A DNA stretch of 64,000 nucleotides, taken from assembly GCF_014650895.1 (NCBI RefSeq), contig NZ_BMVV01000007.1, positions 248,001-312,000 on the forward strand, read 5' to 3'. The notes below the pieces were generated by a model, which saw nothing but the letters and a program-made list of their open reading frames with translations, ran no database searches and had not been told where the DNA came from. The stretch is from Streptomyces omiyaensis (GTDB lineage: Bacteria; Actinomycetota; Actinomycetes; Streptomycetales; Streptomycetaceae). The position numbers were made by a program, and so were the translations under genes. Shown in pieces: positions 1 through 8,117 of this stretch (positions are counted from its first letter, which is position 1; each line of letters opens with the position of its first letter).

Positions 1-1718
1 TCGCCCCCGGGGGCAGCGGGCACACCCGCGTCCTGTGCGTCCGCCCCGACGGCTCGGACCGCAGGGTCCTCGCCGGGGCGGAGCCCGGCACCTCCGCCTC
101 CCTGGGGTGCTGGGTGGGTGACGGCTCGGCGCTGGCCGTCACCGTCGCCGAGCCCGTCGACGGGGCGGGGGAGCCCGTCCGGCCCGCCCAGGACCCCTCC
201 GTCCGGCCGGACCGCGACGGACCCGCCACGCTCCTCGGCGCGGGCGGCCGCCCGGGGCCCGTGCGCGACCGCCTCGGCGCCTATCTGATCGACCCCGACG
301 GCGTCCGCCCTCCGGTCCTGCTCGCCGACGAGTCCGGGGCGGCCACGCTGCGCGTCTGCGACGTCAGCCGCGACGGACGGCTCGCGCTGCTGCGGCGCGG
401 GCCGCGCGGCGGACGGGAGGCGGTCGTGGTCCGCGTCGCCGACCGGACCGCCGCCTGCACCCTCCCGGTCGCCGACGGCGACCCGTGGATCGGCCGCTTC
501 TCGGCCGACGCCCGGACGGTGTGGCTGCGCAGCGACCACGGTGCCGAGTTCGCCGCCCTGCTCGCCCTGGGAGTGGACGAGGACGGCCGGCGGACCGGTC
601 TGCGCGAGATCGCCCGCAGAGCCGCACAGGACCTGGAGCTGTTCGCGCTCGTCGAGGACGGGCGCCGCGCCGCCCTCGTCTGGAACGCCGGCGGGACCAG
701 CGAGATGGAGACCCTCGCCCTGCCCGCGCCGGAGGCCCGGGAGGTGCGGGTTCCGCCGCGGGCGGTGGCGCTCGACCACGAGGTCGTCACCCGCGTCGCC
801 GCCGCGGGCCCGTACGGCCTGGTGGCCGCCCTGGCCGGGTCGCAGCGCCGCCCCGGGGTCTGGCACCTGGCCGACGCCTCGACCGCGCTCCGTACCCCGT
901 GGACCGCGCGGGACGCCGACACCGTCCCCCCCGGCCCCGCGCCGGTCCGCCCGGTCCCGATGCGGCCGAAGGCCCGCGACGGGCTGCGGCTGGGCGGCTG
1001 GTACCACCGCGCACCCGGCCGCGCGTCCGGCGAGCCCGCGCCCTGCGTGGTCCACCTGCACGGCGGTCCCGAGGAGCAGGAACGCCCGGTCTTCGACCCC
1101 CTGTACCACGAGCTCACCGGCCGCGGCCTGGACGTCTTCGCGCCCGACGTCCGCGGCTCCTCGGGCTGGGGCCGCGCCTTCCGCGACGCGGACCTCGGCG
1201 AAGGACGCTTCGCCGCCATCGACGACGTCGCCGACTGCGTCGCCCACGCCGTCGAGGCCGGTCTCGCCGACGTCCGGCGCCTGGCCGTCATGGGCCACTC
1301 GTACGGCGGCTATCTGACGCTCGCCTCGCTCGTCCGGCACCCCGGGCTCTTCCGCACCGGCGTCACCGTCTGCGGCATGTCGGACCTCACGACCTTCTTC
1401 GCCACCACGGAGCCCTGGCTGGCCGAGTCGGCGGCCCACAAGTACGGGCACCCCGAACGCGACCGGGCGCTGCTGCGCGCCCTCTCGCCCATGAGTCGCG
1501 TCGACGCCCTGCGCGTCCCCCTGCTCGCCGTGCACGGGGCCCACGACACCAACGTGCCGCCGAGCGAGTCCGAGCAGATCGTGCGCGCCGCGCGGGAGCG
1601 CGGCCACGAGGCCGAGCTGCTGCTCCTCCACGGCGAGGGCCACGACTTCCGCCGCGCCGACAGCCGCCGTCTCTTCCGGCGGACCGCCGCGGACTGGATC
1701 GAGAAGCGCCTCGGCTGA
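1..1718 (+). CDS. S9 family serine peptidase (prolyl oligopeptidase-like), 5' end missing
   Basis: The reading frame is open from the left edge, so the start lies outside the window and about 571 codons are visible. The N-terminal part looks like the beta-propeller of S9 peptidases (repeats such as 'VLCVRPDGSDRRVLAG'). The C-terminal 250 residues are an alpha/beta hydrolase. The catalytic Ser is in GHSYGG (codon 1299-1301), the Asp in HGAHDTN (codon 1545-1547) and the His in GEGHDF (codon 1641-1643). No signal peptide can be judged. It should cut short peptides in the cytoplasm, and acylaminoacyl-peptidase activity is the other option. Its stop lies only 24 bp from the stop of the convergent binding-protein gene, with no clear terminator between. 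Confidence 0.9.
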   Translation, partial: APGGSGHTRVLCVRPDGSDRRVLAGAEPGTSASLGCWVGDGSALAVTVAEPVDGAGEPVRPAQDPSVRPDRDGPATLLGAGGRPGPVRDRLGAYLIDPDGVRPPVLLADESGAATLRVCDVSRDGRLALLRRGPRGGREAVVVRVADRTAACTLPVADGDPWIGRFSADARTVWLRSDHGAEFAALLALGVDEDGRRTGLREIARRAAQDLELFALVEDGRRAALVWNAGGTSEMETLALPAPEAREVRVPPRAVALDHEVVTRVAAAGPYGLVAALAGSQRRPGVWHLADASTALRTPWTARDADTVPPGPAPVRPVPMRPKARDGLRLGGWYHRAPGRASGEPAPCVVHLHGGPEEQERPVFDPLYHELTGRGLDVFAPDVRGSSGWGRAFRDADLGEGRFAAIDDVADCVAHAVEAGLADVRRLAVMGHSYGGYLTLASLVRHPGLFRTGVTVCGMSDLTTFFATTEPWLAESAAHKYGHPERDRALLRALSPMSRVDALRVPLLAVHGAHDTNVPPSESEQIVRAARERGHEAELLLLHGEGHDFRRADSRRLFRRTAADWIEKRLG

Positions 1719-1742
1719 CCCCCGGCGTCTCCCGCGGCCCCG

Positions 1743-3131
1743 CTATCCGTCCGCGAGCACCCGGTCGACCCGGGCCGCGGCCGTGGCGAGGAGCGTGTCG
1801 ATGTCGGCGTCCTCGTCGGTGAGGACGCCGGCCATCACGTCGTCGAGGATCTCGTAGATCTCCTGGGCCTTCGGCGGTTCGGCCTTGCCCGGGACGGGGT
1901 TGTCCATGAAGGTCCTGAAGTGGGCGACCGGCACGGTGGCGTGCTCCACGCGCGCGGCGTCGTCCTTGGCCTTGGTCCTGCCGAGCCAGAAGTTCGGCTG
2001 GGGGAGGCCGACCGGCAGGCCGTCGGCCTTGGTGCGGGCCCAGTCGAACTGGCCCTTGCCGACCGTGGCGAACTTGAAGCTGAGCCAGGCGACGGCGGCC
2101 TTGATCTTGTCGGGCGCGATGCCCTGCTTGATCATGTAGTTGTTGCCGCCGGCCAGGGTGTTCCTGCCGCCCGGGATCGGGCCCATGCCGAAGTTCTCGT
2201 ACTTCGCGCCGAGTTCCTGCACCATGTACGCGATGTCGTCGGGCGCGGCGAGGAACATGCCGAGCTTGTCGGTGGCGATCCGCTTCTGGAGGTCGCCCCA
2301 CTTCAGCAGCTGGGTCCCGCCCATGCTGTCGTCCTCCCAGCGCATGGCGTGGAGGTTCCTCGCGACCTGCCGGCCGAGGCGGTCGTCGAAGGCGGCCCGG
2401 GTGCCGCTCGCGTCGACGACGTCGCCGCCGAGGCTGTAGAGCTGGGCGGTGAAGTGCCAGCCGCCGGTGTTGCCGGCGCTGTACTCGCCGAAGCCGGCGA
2501 TGTCCTTGCCGAGACCCGCGATCTTCCTGGCGGCGGCCCGGACCTCCTCCCAGGTCCGCGGCGGGGCGTCGGGGTCCAGGCCGGCGTCCTCGAACAGCTT
2601 GCGGTTGATCAGCAGGCCCATGGTGTAGTTGCTCGTCGGCAGGCCGTACAGGCGGCCCTTGTGCCGCAGGGAGTCGAGGACGTCCGGGTTGACGTCCTTG
2701 AGGAGCGGTACCGACCACGGGTGCACGTAGGCGGAGATGTCCTGGGCGCCGTCCTCGGCGAGGACCTGGGGCAGGTCGGTGAAGTAGGTGTAGAAGACGT
2801 CCGGCTGCGACTTCGCCTTGAGCATGGCGGTGAAGCGCGGCGGCTCCAGGCACTGGCCGGGGGTGGAGCGGCCCTCGATGGTGACGTTGGGGTACGTCTT
2901 GTTGAACTCTGCGACGTCCTCCTTCCACTCCTTCAGCTCGGCCGCCTTCGCCGCCGGCGGCATGCAGTCGATCGTGATCGTCACCTTCGTCCTCGGGTCC
3001 AGCAGCGTCGTGGGGTCCGAGGAGTCCCCGCCCCCGGACGCTCCGCCCCCTTCGCCGCAGGCGGCGAGCGAGAGGGCCAGGAGGACGGCCGCGGCGGCGC
3101 GGCGCCCGCGGCGGAACAGGACACTTCTCAT
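1743..3131 (-). CDS. ABC sugar-binding lipoprotein, second (orphan) copy
   Basis: This is a 462-aa family 1 extracellular solute-binding protein. The start was chosen at MRSVLF, which has a GAAGGGGA ribosome site and begins a lipoprotein signal ending in the lipobox LSLAAC (Cys25). A Gly/Ser-rich linker follows the Cys. It should capture an oligosaccharide at the outer face of the membrane and deliver it to a MalFG-type permease. No permease is next to it. It is a close paralogue of the binding protein at 19082-20503, which heads the ABC operon. The two share a stretch of exact DNA identity (2761-2987 against 20100-20326) and differ mostly in the signal region and scattered positions. It may share the same permeases or bind a slightly different glucan oligomer. 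Confidence 0.9.
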   Translation of the reverse strand: MRSVLFRRGRRAAAAVLLALSLAACGEGGGASGGGDSSDPTTLLDPRTKVTITIDCMPPAAKAAELKEWKEDVAEFNKTYPNVTIEGRSTPGQCLEPPRFTAMLKAKSQPDVFYTYFTDLPQVLAEDGAQDISAYVHPWSVPLLKDVNPDVLDSLRHKGRLYGLPTSNYTMGLLINRKLFEDAGLDPDAPPRTWEEVRAAARKIAGLGKDIAGFGEYSAGNTGGWHFTAQLYSLGGDVVDASGTRAAFDDRLGRQVARNLHAMRWEDDSMGGTQLLKWGDLQKRIATDKLGMFLAAPDDIAYMVQELGAKYENFGMGPIPGGRNTLAGGNNYMIKQGIAPDKIKAAVAWLSFKFATVGKGQFDWARTKADGLPVGLPQPNFWLGRTKAKDDAARVEHATVPVAHFRTFMDNPVPGKAEPPKAQEIYEILDDVMAGVLTDEDADIDTLLATAAARVDRVLADG

Positions 3132-3211
3132 CGGGGTTCCCCTTCGGGACGGGTGTGCGGAAGAGCGTCGCCCCCGGCGGTACGCGAGGTTCCGTGGAAG
3201 CGGGGAGGATC

Positions 3212-3667
3212 GTGGACGAGGCAAGGGAGTACGGGAACCTCACCGTGCGGCGGGCGCGGGAGCCGGACGCGGAGGCGCTGGCGGAGACCGACGCGCTCGC
3301 CGTCGCGGGGGACGCCGGACGGCGGGCCGCCATCGGGGAGTGGTGCCGCCGGGGCCTGGCGGCCGTGGCGGAGGACGCGTCCGGCCCGCTCGGCTACCGC
3401 GTGGTCGAGTACACGTTCTTCGGGCACGGCTTCGTCGCGATGCTGACGGTGGCCCCGCGGGCGCGGCGGAGGGGCGTGGGGCGGCTCCTGCTGGACGACG
3501 CGGCCGCGACGTGCGCGACCCCGAAGCTGTTCACCTCGACCAACGTCTCCAACCAGCCGATGCAGGGGCTGCTCCTGCGGGCCGGATGGGAGCCGGTCGG
3601 CCTCCTGCACGGTCTCGACGAGGGCGACCCCGAGCTGTTCTACCTGCACCGGCCGCGGGCCGGCTAG
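3212..3667 (+). CDS. GNAT-family N-acetyltransferase
   Basis: This is a 151-aa single-domain GNAT protein. The acetyl-CoA pyrophosphate-binding segment is visible as 'APRARRRGVGRLLLDDA', matching the R/Q-x-x-G-x-G/A signature. A C-terminal strand and a typical GNAT tail follow (SNQPMQGLLLRAGW). The GTG at 3212 follows a GGGGAGG at 3202-3208, a short spacing. GTG 3194 is the alternative and would add six residues. It is transcribed divergently from the orphan binding protein, with about 80 bp between the starts. The substrate cannot be told from sequence, and nothing ties it to sugar uptake beyond position. Confidence 0.8.
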   Translation: MDEAREYGNLTVRRAREPDAEALAETDALAVAGDAGRRAAIGEWCRRGLAAVAEDASGPLGYRVVEYTFFGHGFVAMLTVAPRARRRGVGRLLLDDAAATCATPKLFTSTNVSNQPMQGLLLRAGWEPVGLLHGLDEGDPELFYLHRPRAG

Positions 3668-3688
3668 GCGCACCCCCCGGCCGACGGG

Positions 3689-3723
3689 GCCGGCGCCCCC
3701 CGCGGGATGCGGGGGGCGCCGGC
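3689..3723. terminator. Bidirectional hairpin terminator
   Basis: Perfect 15-bp GC stem (3689-3703 paired with 3709-3723) and a 5-nt loop. It sits between the convergent acetyltransferase and the first large GH87 gene. Confidence 0.8.
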
Positions 3724-3748
3724 GTACGCGGCCGCGGGTGCGGACGGT

Positions 3749-6700
3749 TCAGCAGGGGTTGATGTTGATCTTGAAGTTGGTGGTGTTCCGGATGTTCTCG
3801 GCGTTGTCCTGCATGCGCAGGCAGTTGAACGTCGCCTCGCCGACGGCGGGGCCCTGACCGGGCTCGGGCATCTCGTTGGCCCAGATGCCGATGCCGGACC
3901 TGGCGTCCCAGGCGTCGCCGCTCCGCTTCGCGCCCGTGATGGAGATGTCGGTGAAGACGGTGTCCTTCACCGGGTTCTCCGGCTGCGAACCGGTGTACTT
4001 GGTCTGGAACATGATGCCGCTGTAGGTGGGGTCGACGATGTCCACGTGGCTCACCCGGATCCCCTGGAAGACCTTCGAGGCGGAGAAGATCCAGATGCCG
4101 GGGAAGGACTGGTTGCCCCAGAAGTGGCCGCCCGCCCGGACGATCGAGATGTTCTCGAAGTTCGTCGGGACGGTCCCGAAGCCGTTCATCGGGTAGCCGA
4201 AGTCCAGCGACGAGATGGTGATGCCGGAGTAGACGAGGGTGTCGGCGATGTGGATGTTGCGGAAGGTGTTGTTGTAGCCGCCGTACACCGCGATGCCCGC
4301 GGCCCGCCACGTGAGCGTGGTGGTGAGGTTCTCGTAGACGTTGTTCTTCATGTCCGCGCCGCCGGCGTCGATCGCCGAGAAGAGCGCGAAGCTGTCGTCG
4401 CCGGTGGCCCGGGCGTCGTTGTTGGACACCAGGTTGTCCGTCGAGCCGTTGGTCATGTTGACGCCGTCGGCGAACATGTTCCGGATCCGGGAGTTCTTGA
4501 TCGTCATCCGGTCGGTGTTGGCGCCCCAGTAGAGGCACACCATGTGCTCGTTCCAGATGTCGTCGATGACGACGTCCGCGACGTTCGCGAAGTCGAAGAC
4601 CTTGCCCGGGCCGTCGATGCGGGTGACGTAGTTGCCGAAGTAGGCGAAGCCCTTGAAGAGCGAACCGTTCGCCGTGGCCTCGGCGCGGAAGCCGATGTCG
4701 GTGTTGTCCTGCGTGGTCGGCGCGTGGAACTTCGTGAACCACGGGCCGGCGCCGACGACCTTGACCGCCTTGCCGTAGACCTGGAACTTGCTGGAGGTCT
4801 GGTAGTCACCGGCCGGCAGGTAGACGCCGACGAGCTTCCCGGTGGTGTCCATGCGGACCTTGTCGAGGGCGTTCTGCACGTCCTGGTGCGTGAAGCCGGC
4901 CGGCACCGTGTAGGCGGCCGGGTCCGGGTTCGCGACCGGGGCGACCTGCTCCAGGTTCACGAAGTCGATCGCGTAGTGCGCGGCCGAGTTCGCGGAGTCC
5001 TTCTGGAGCCTGATCCTGCTGCCGGCGGGGACGGTCTCCCCGAACATCAGGTTCGCCTCGTCGTAGATGTGGCGCGGGGCGCCGGAACCCGGGTCGTTGC
5101 CGGGACCGGCCTCGGCGCCGTACAGCCAGGCGTACTTCGAGGTGAGCGGCAGCGCCTTCTTGAACACGCCGTCGACGTAGACGTTCAGGGTGGTGCTGAT
5201 GCCGCCGCCGCCGGGCGCGTCCGGGATCGAGAAGCGGGTGACCAGGGTGTTGGTCGCGGCGCGGGTGGTGAACTCGACGTACTCGCCGGTCGCGTCCAGG
5301 GTGACGGCCTTGCGGCCGGACGCCTCGCCCGCGATGTCGCCGACGGTCCGGTTGGGCCCGACGACGGAGGCCCCGCCGCCGGCGGCGCCGTCCTCCGCCT
5401 CGTACATCGTGTACGGCATGTTCGCGCCGCGGCCGACGAAGAGGGACTGCGTCTGGGTGTTGTTGCCGCGCTTGACCGGCAGTTCGTTCGCGTCGTCGGC
5501 GAGGACGGTGCGGACCGTGTACGAGCCGTTGACGGCGGTCCACGTGCCGAGGCTGACGTCGGCCGTGGCGCCGGGCGCGAGCGCCCCGCCGTGGGACCCG
5601 GTCAGCGTCCTGACCACGCCGCCCTGGGCGTTGAGGAGCTCCAGGGTGACGCCGTGGGAGCCGGCCGTGGTGGCCGTGGTGCCCTGGTTCCGCACCGCGA
5701 CCTTGAAGGTCACGGCGTCGCCGGCCTTCGGGCTGGACGGGGTGGTGGTGACCGAGGACACGACGAGGTCCGCGCTCGCGACCGGCTTCACCACGAGGGC
5801 GGTGGACCGGGTGTGGGCGTTGTTGGTCTCGTTCTGCTCCACGACCTCGTTCGCCTCGTCGGCGACCGCGCTCAGCTCGTACGAGCCCGCGGCGCGCACG
5901 CCGATGGAGACGGGGACGGTGGCCTGCTCGCCGGGGGCCAGCGCCGGGGCCTGCCCGGTCGCGACCTTGGTGCCGCCGAGGCGGACGGCGACCTTGCTCG
6001 CCGCCGCGGGCGCGGGGCCGTCGTTGCGGACGACCGCCGAGACGGTGATCTCGTCGTCCTCCTCGGGCGCGGCGGGCGTGGTGGACAGTCCGGTGACGGT
6101 CAGGTCCGGGTTGGGCGCGGGCACGCCCACGACCTGGAACTCGGCGATCTGGCCGCCGGGCGCGCCGGTGTTGGCGGTGAACTTCAGCTGGACGTCCGCG
6201 AGCCGCGCGGTCAGCGGGATCGTGACCGTGTTGCCGCTCGCCGGGTCGAAGGAGTAGCCCCTGGCCGCGACCCTGCTGGTGAAGCCGGCGGCGCTCTGCT
6301 CGCGGCCGAGGACCTCCAGGGTCTGGGTGCGGGCCTGCCACGCCTGGGCCGGGTCGAGCTTCAGCACGAGCCGGTCGACGTCGGCGTTGGCGCCGAGCTT
6401 GACGGTGAGGGTCTGCGGGTAGGCGCCGCCCCCGCCCTCCCAGTAGGTGGCGGTGCTGTTGTCGTTGGCGTTGGCCGCGGCGAAGTTCCCCGTCGCCGAG
6501 GACGCCTCGATCGCCTTGCCGACGGAGAGGTTGGAGCCGGTGCCGCCGGTGCCGTTGCGGGTGACGCTGTTGGAGGCGACCGAGGCGTTGCCCGCCGCGT
6601 CCTTCGCGACCACGTGGTAGGCGACCGTGGCGCTCGCCGGCTGGGTGTCGGTGTAGGTGGTGGTCTGGCCCGAGACGCTGCCGCGCAGGACGTTGTTGGC

Positions 6701-8038
6701 GTAGACGTCGTAGGCGGTGACGCCGCGGTCGTCGGTGGCGGCCGTCCAGGTCAGCTTCACCTGGCCGCTCGCGGGCTCGGTGAACCCGAGGTTCGCGGGG
6801 GCGGTGGGGGCCTGGGTGTCGCCGCCGTCGCCGGTGCGGGTGACGGTGTTGCTGTCCCCGGACTGGTTGCCGGCCGCGTCCTTGGCCCGGACCCGGTAGG
6901 AGACCGTCTGGCCGGCCGGGCGGTTGTCGGTGAAGCTCGTGACGTCGCCCGCGACGGAGGTCAGCAGGACGTTGTTGGCGTAGACGTCGTAGCCGGAGAC
7001 CCCGACGTTGTCGGTCGAGGCGTTCCAGGTGAGCCTGATCTGGCCGGTCGCCGGCTGGGTGTAGGCCAGGTTCGCGGGGGCGGACGGGGCCTGGGTGTCG
7101 CCGGTGGCCGGTCCGTAGACCTCCAGCTCGGATATCTGGGCGGCGGGCTGGACGGTGTTCGCGGTCACCAGCACGCGCACGTAGCGGGTGGTGGTGGAGT
7201 CCAGCGTGATCGTCGCGGTGTTGTCGTTGCCCGCGTCGAAGGCGTACGCCCGGGAGGCCGAGAGGTCCGTGAAGGCGGTGCCGTCGGTGCTGCCCTGGAT
7301 CTTCAGGGTCTGGCTGCGGGCGCCCCAGCCGGCGGGCAGCTTGAGGACGACCCGGTTGACGGCGACGGAGGCGCCGAGGTCGGCCTGGAGCCACTGCGGC
7401 AGCGCGTTGTTGCCGCTCTCCCAGTAGCTGGCCCGGTTGCCGTCGTTGGCGTTGGGCGCGGCGTACACCTCGGTGTGGCTGCTGGCGGTGAGGGTCTTGC
7501 CCGCGGCGAGGTTCGCGGAGGAGCCCTCGGCCGCGTGCACCTCCAGCTCGGAGAGCTGGGCGGCCTGCCAGCCGGTGTTGGCGGTGACGTTGACCCGTAC
7601 GAAGCGGGTCTGCGTGGCCGGGAAGGCGACGGTGACCGTGTTGGCCGAGCCGGGGCTGAAGGTGTAGGTGGCGGAGGCCTTCAGGGTGGAGAAGCTGGTG
7701 CCGTCCGCGCTGCCCTGGACGGACAGGGTCTGGTTCCGGGCCTCCCAGCCGGCGGGCAGCCGCAGGACCACCTCGTCGACGCGGGTGGCGGTGCCGAGGT
7801 CGGCCTGCACCCACTGGGGGAGGGAGCCGCCGGCGCTCTCCCAGTACGTGCCCTGGTTGCCGTCGGTGACGCTGCCGGCGGAGAAGCCGGACTGGGCGCT
7901 GCTCGCGGCGGCGGCGTCGCCGAGCGCGATGTTGGGCCCGCCGGCGGCGTGGGCGGCCATCAGGGGGCCGCCCAGCGCCAGCAGGCTCGTCGCGATCGCG
8001 GCGCTCAGGCACCGTGATCGCCAGGTGGGGGTTCTCAT
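3749..8038 (-). CDS. Secreted modular GH87-type alpha-1,3-glucanase (1429 aa)
   Basis: This is a very large exported enzyme predicted to hydrolyse alpha-1,3-glucan (mutan, or nigeran/pseudonigeran of fungal walls). Modules in order: signal peptide (1 to about 31, ending MAAHA), discoidin/F5-8C (about 35-168 and 175-310), two FnIII (about 317-400 and 408-495), a third discoidin-like module (about 503-640), two CARDB (about 646-865), a CBM35/CBM6-like module starting 'YEAEDG' (about 870-1025), and a right-handed beta-helix catalytic domain. Asp1191 (FADGVN) and Asp1214-Asp1215 (TGDDSF) keep the 23-residue spacing I recall for the catalytic Asp triad of characterised GH87 enzymes. The start has GCGAGGA upstream. 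It is the last gene of the glucan locus, 79 bp downstream of the next GH87 gene with a hairpin between. A mycodextranase-type specificity cannot be excluded. Confidence 0.88.
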   Translation of the reverse strand: MRTPTWRSRCLSAAIATSLLALGGPLMAAHAAGGPNIALGDAAAASSAQSGFSAGSVTDGNQGTYWESAGGSLPQWVQADLGTATRVDEVVLRLPAGWEARNQTLSVQGSADGTSFSTLKASATYTFSPGSANTVTVAFPATQTRFVRVNVTANTGWQAAQLSELEVHAAEGSSANLAAGKTLTASSHTEVYAAPNANDGNRASYWESGNNALPQWLQADLGASVAVNRVVLKLPAGWGARSQTLKIQGSTDGTAFTDLSASRAYAFDAGNDNTATITLDSTTTRYVRVLVTANTVQPAAQISELEVYGPATGDTQAPSAPANLAYTQPATGQIRLTWNASTDNVGVSGYDVYANNVLLTSVAGDVTSFTDNRPAGQTVSYRVRAKDAAGNQSGDSNTVTRTGDGGDTQAPTAPANLGFTEPASGQVKLTWTAATDDRGVTAYDVYANNVLRGSVSGQTTTYTDTQPASATVAYHVVAKDAAGNASVASNSVTRNGTGGTGSNLSVGKAIEASSATGNFAAANANDNSTATYWEGGGGAYPQTLTVKLGANADVDRLVLKLDPAQAWQARTQTLEVLGREQSAAGFTSRVAARGYSFDPASGNTVTIPLTARLADVQLKFTANTGAPGGQIAEFQVVGVPAPNPDLTVTGLSTTPAAPEEDDEITVSAVVRNDGPAPAAASKVAVRLGGTKVATGQAPALAPGEQATVPVSIGVRAAGSYELSAVADEANEVVEQNETNNAHTRSTALVVKPVASADLVVSSVTTTPSSPKAGDAVTFKVAVRNQGTTATTAGSHGVTLELLNAQGGVVRTLTGSHGGALAPGATADVSLGTWTAVNGSYTVRTVLADDANELPVKRGNNTQTQSLFVGRGANMPYTMYEAEDGAAGGGASVVGPNRTVGDIAGEASGRKAVTLDATGEYVEFTTRAATNTLVTRFSIPDAPGGGGISTTLNVYVDGVFKKALPLTSKYAWLYGAEAGPGNDPGSGAPRHIYDEANLMFGETVPAGSRIRLQKDSANSAAHYAIDFVNLEQVAPVANPDPAAYTVPAGFTHQDVQNALDKVRMDTTGKLVGVYLPAGDYQTSSKFQVYGKAVKVVGAGPWFTKFHAPTTQDNTDIGFRAEATANGSLFKGFAYFGNYVTRIDGPGKVFDFANVADVVIDDIWNEHMVCLYWGANTDRMTIKNSRIRNMFADGVNMTNGSTDNLVSNNDARATGDDSFALFSAIDAGGADMKNNVYENLTTTLTWRAAGIAVYGGYNNTFRNIHIADTLVYSGITISSLDFGYPMNGFGTVPTNFENISIVRAGGHFWGNQSFPGIWIFSASKVFQGIRVSHVDIVDPTYSGIMFQTKYTGSQPENPVKDTVFTDISITGAKRSGDAWDARSGIGIWANEMPEPGQGPAVGEATFNCLRMQDNAENIRNTTNFKININPC

Positions 8039-8067
8039 CGTTCCTCGCTTCTCGATGGAGGGGGTGC

Positions 8068-8105
8068 GGCGGGGACGCCCGGTTGCGGAGCCGGGCGTCC
8101 CCGCC
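8068..8105 (-). terminator. Hairpin between the two large GH87 genes
   Basis: Perfect 15-bp stem (8068-8082 with 8091-8105), 8-nt loop, no U-tract. It lies in the 79-bp gap after the second GH87 gene and directly before the first one's ribosome site. It may be only a partial terminator, because there is little room for a separate promoter. Confidence 0.7.
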
Positions 8106-8117
8106 GGGGGAAGGGCC

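Noticed and set aside
3707..8017. A plus-strand open frame of 1436 codons opposite the largest GH87 gene
   Set aside because: Its product is Val/Gly/Asp repetitive sequence without domains. The minus-strand frame has signal peptide, modules and catalytic residues.
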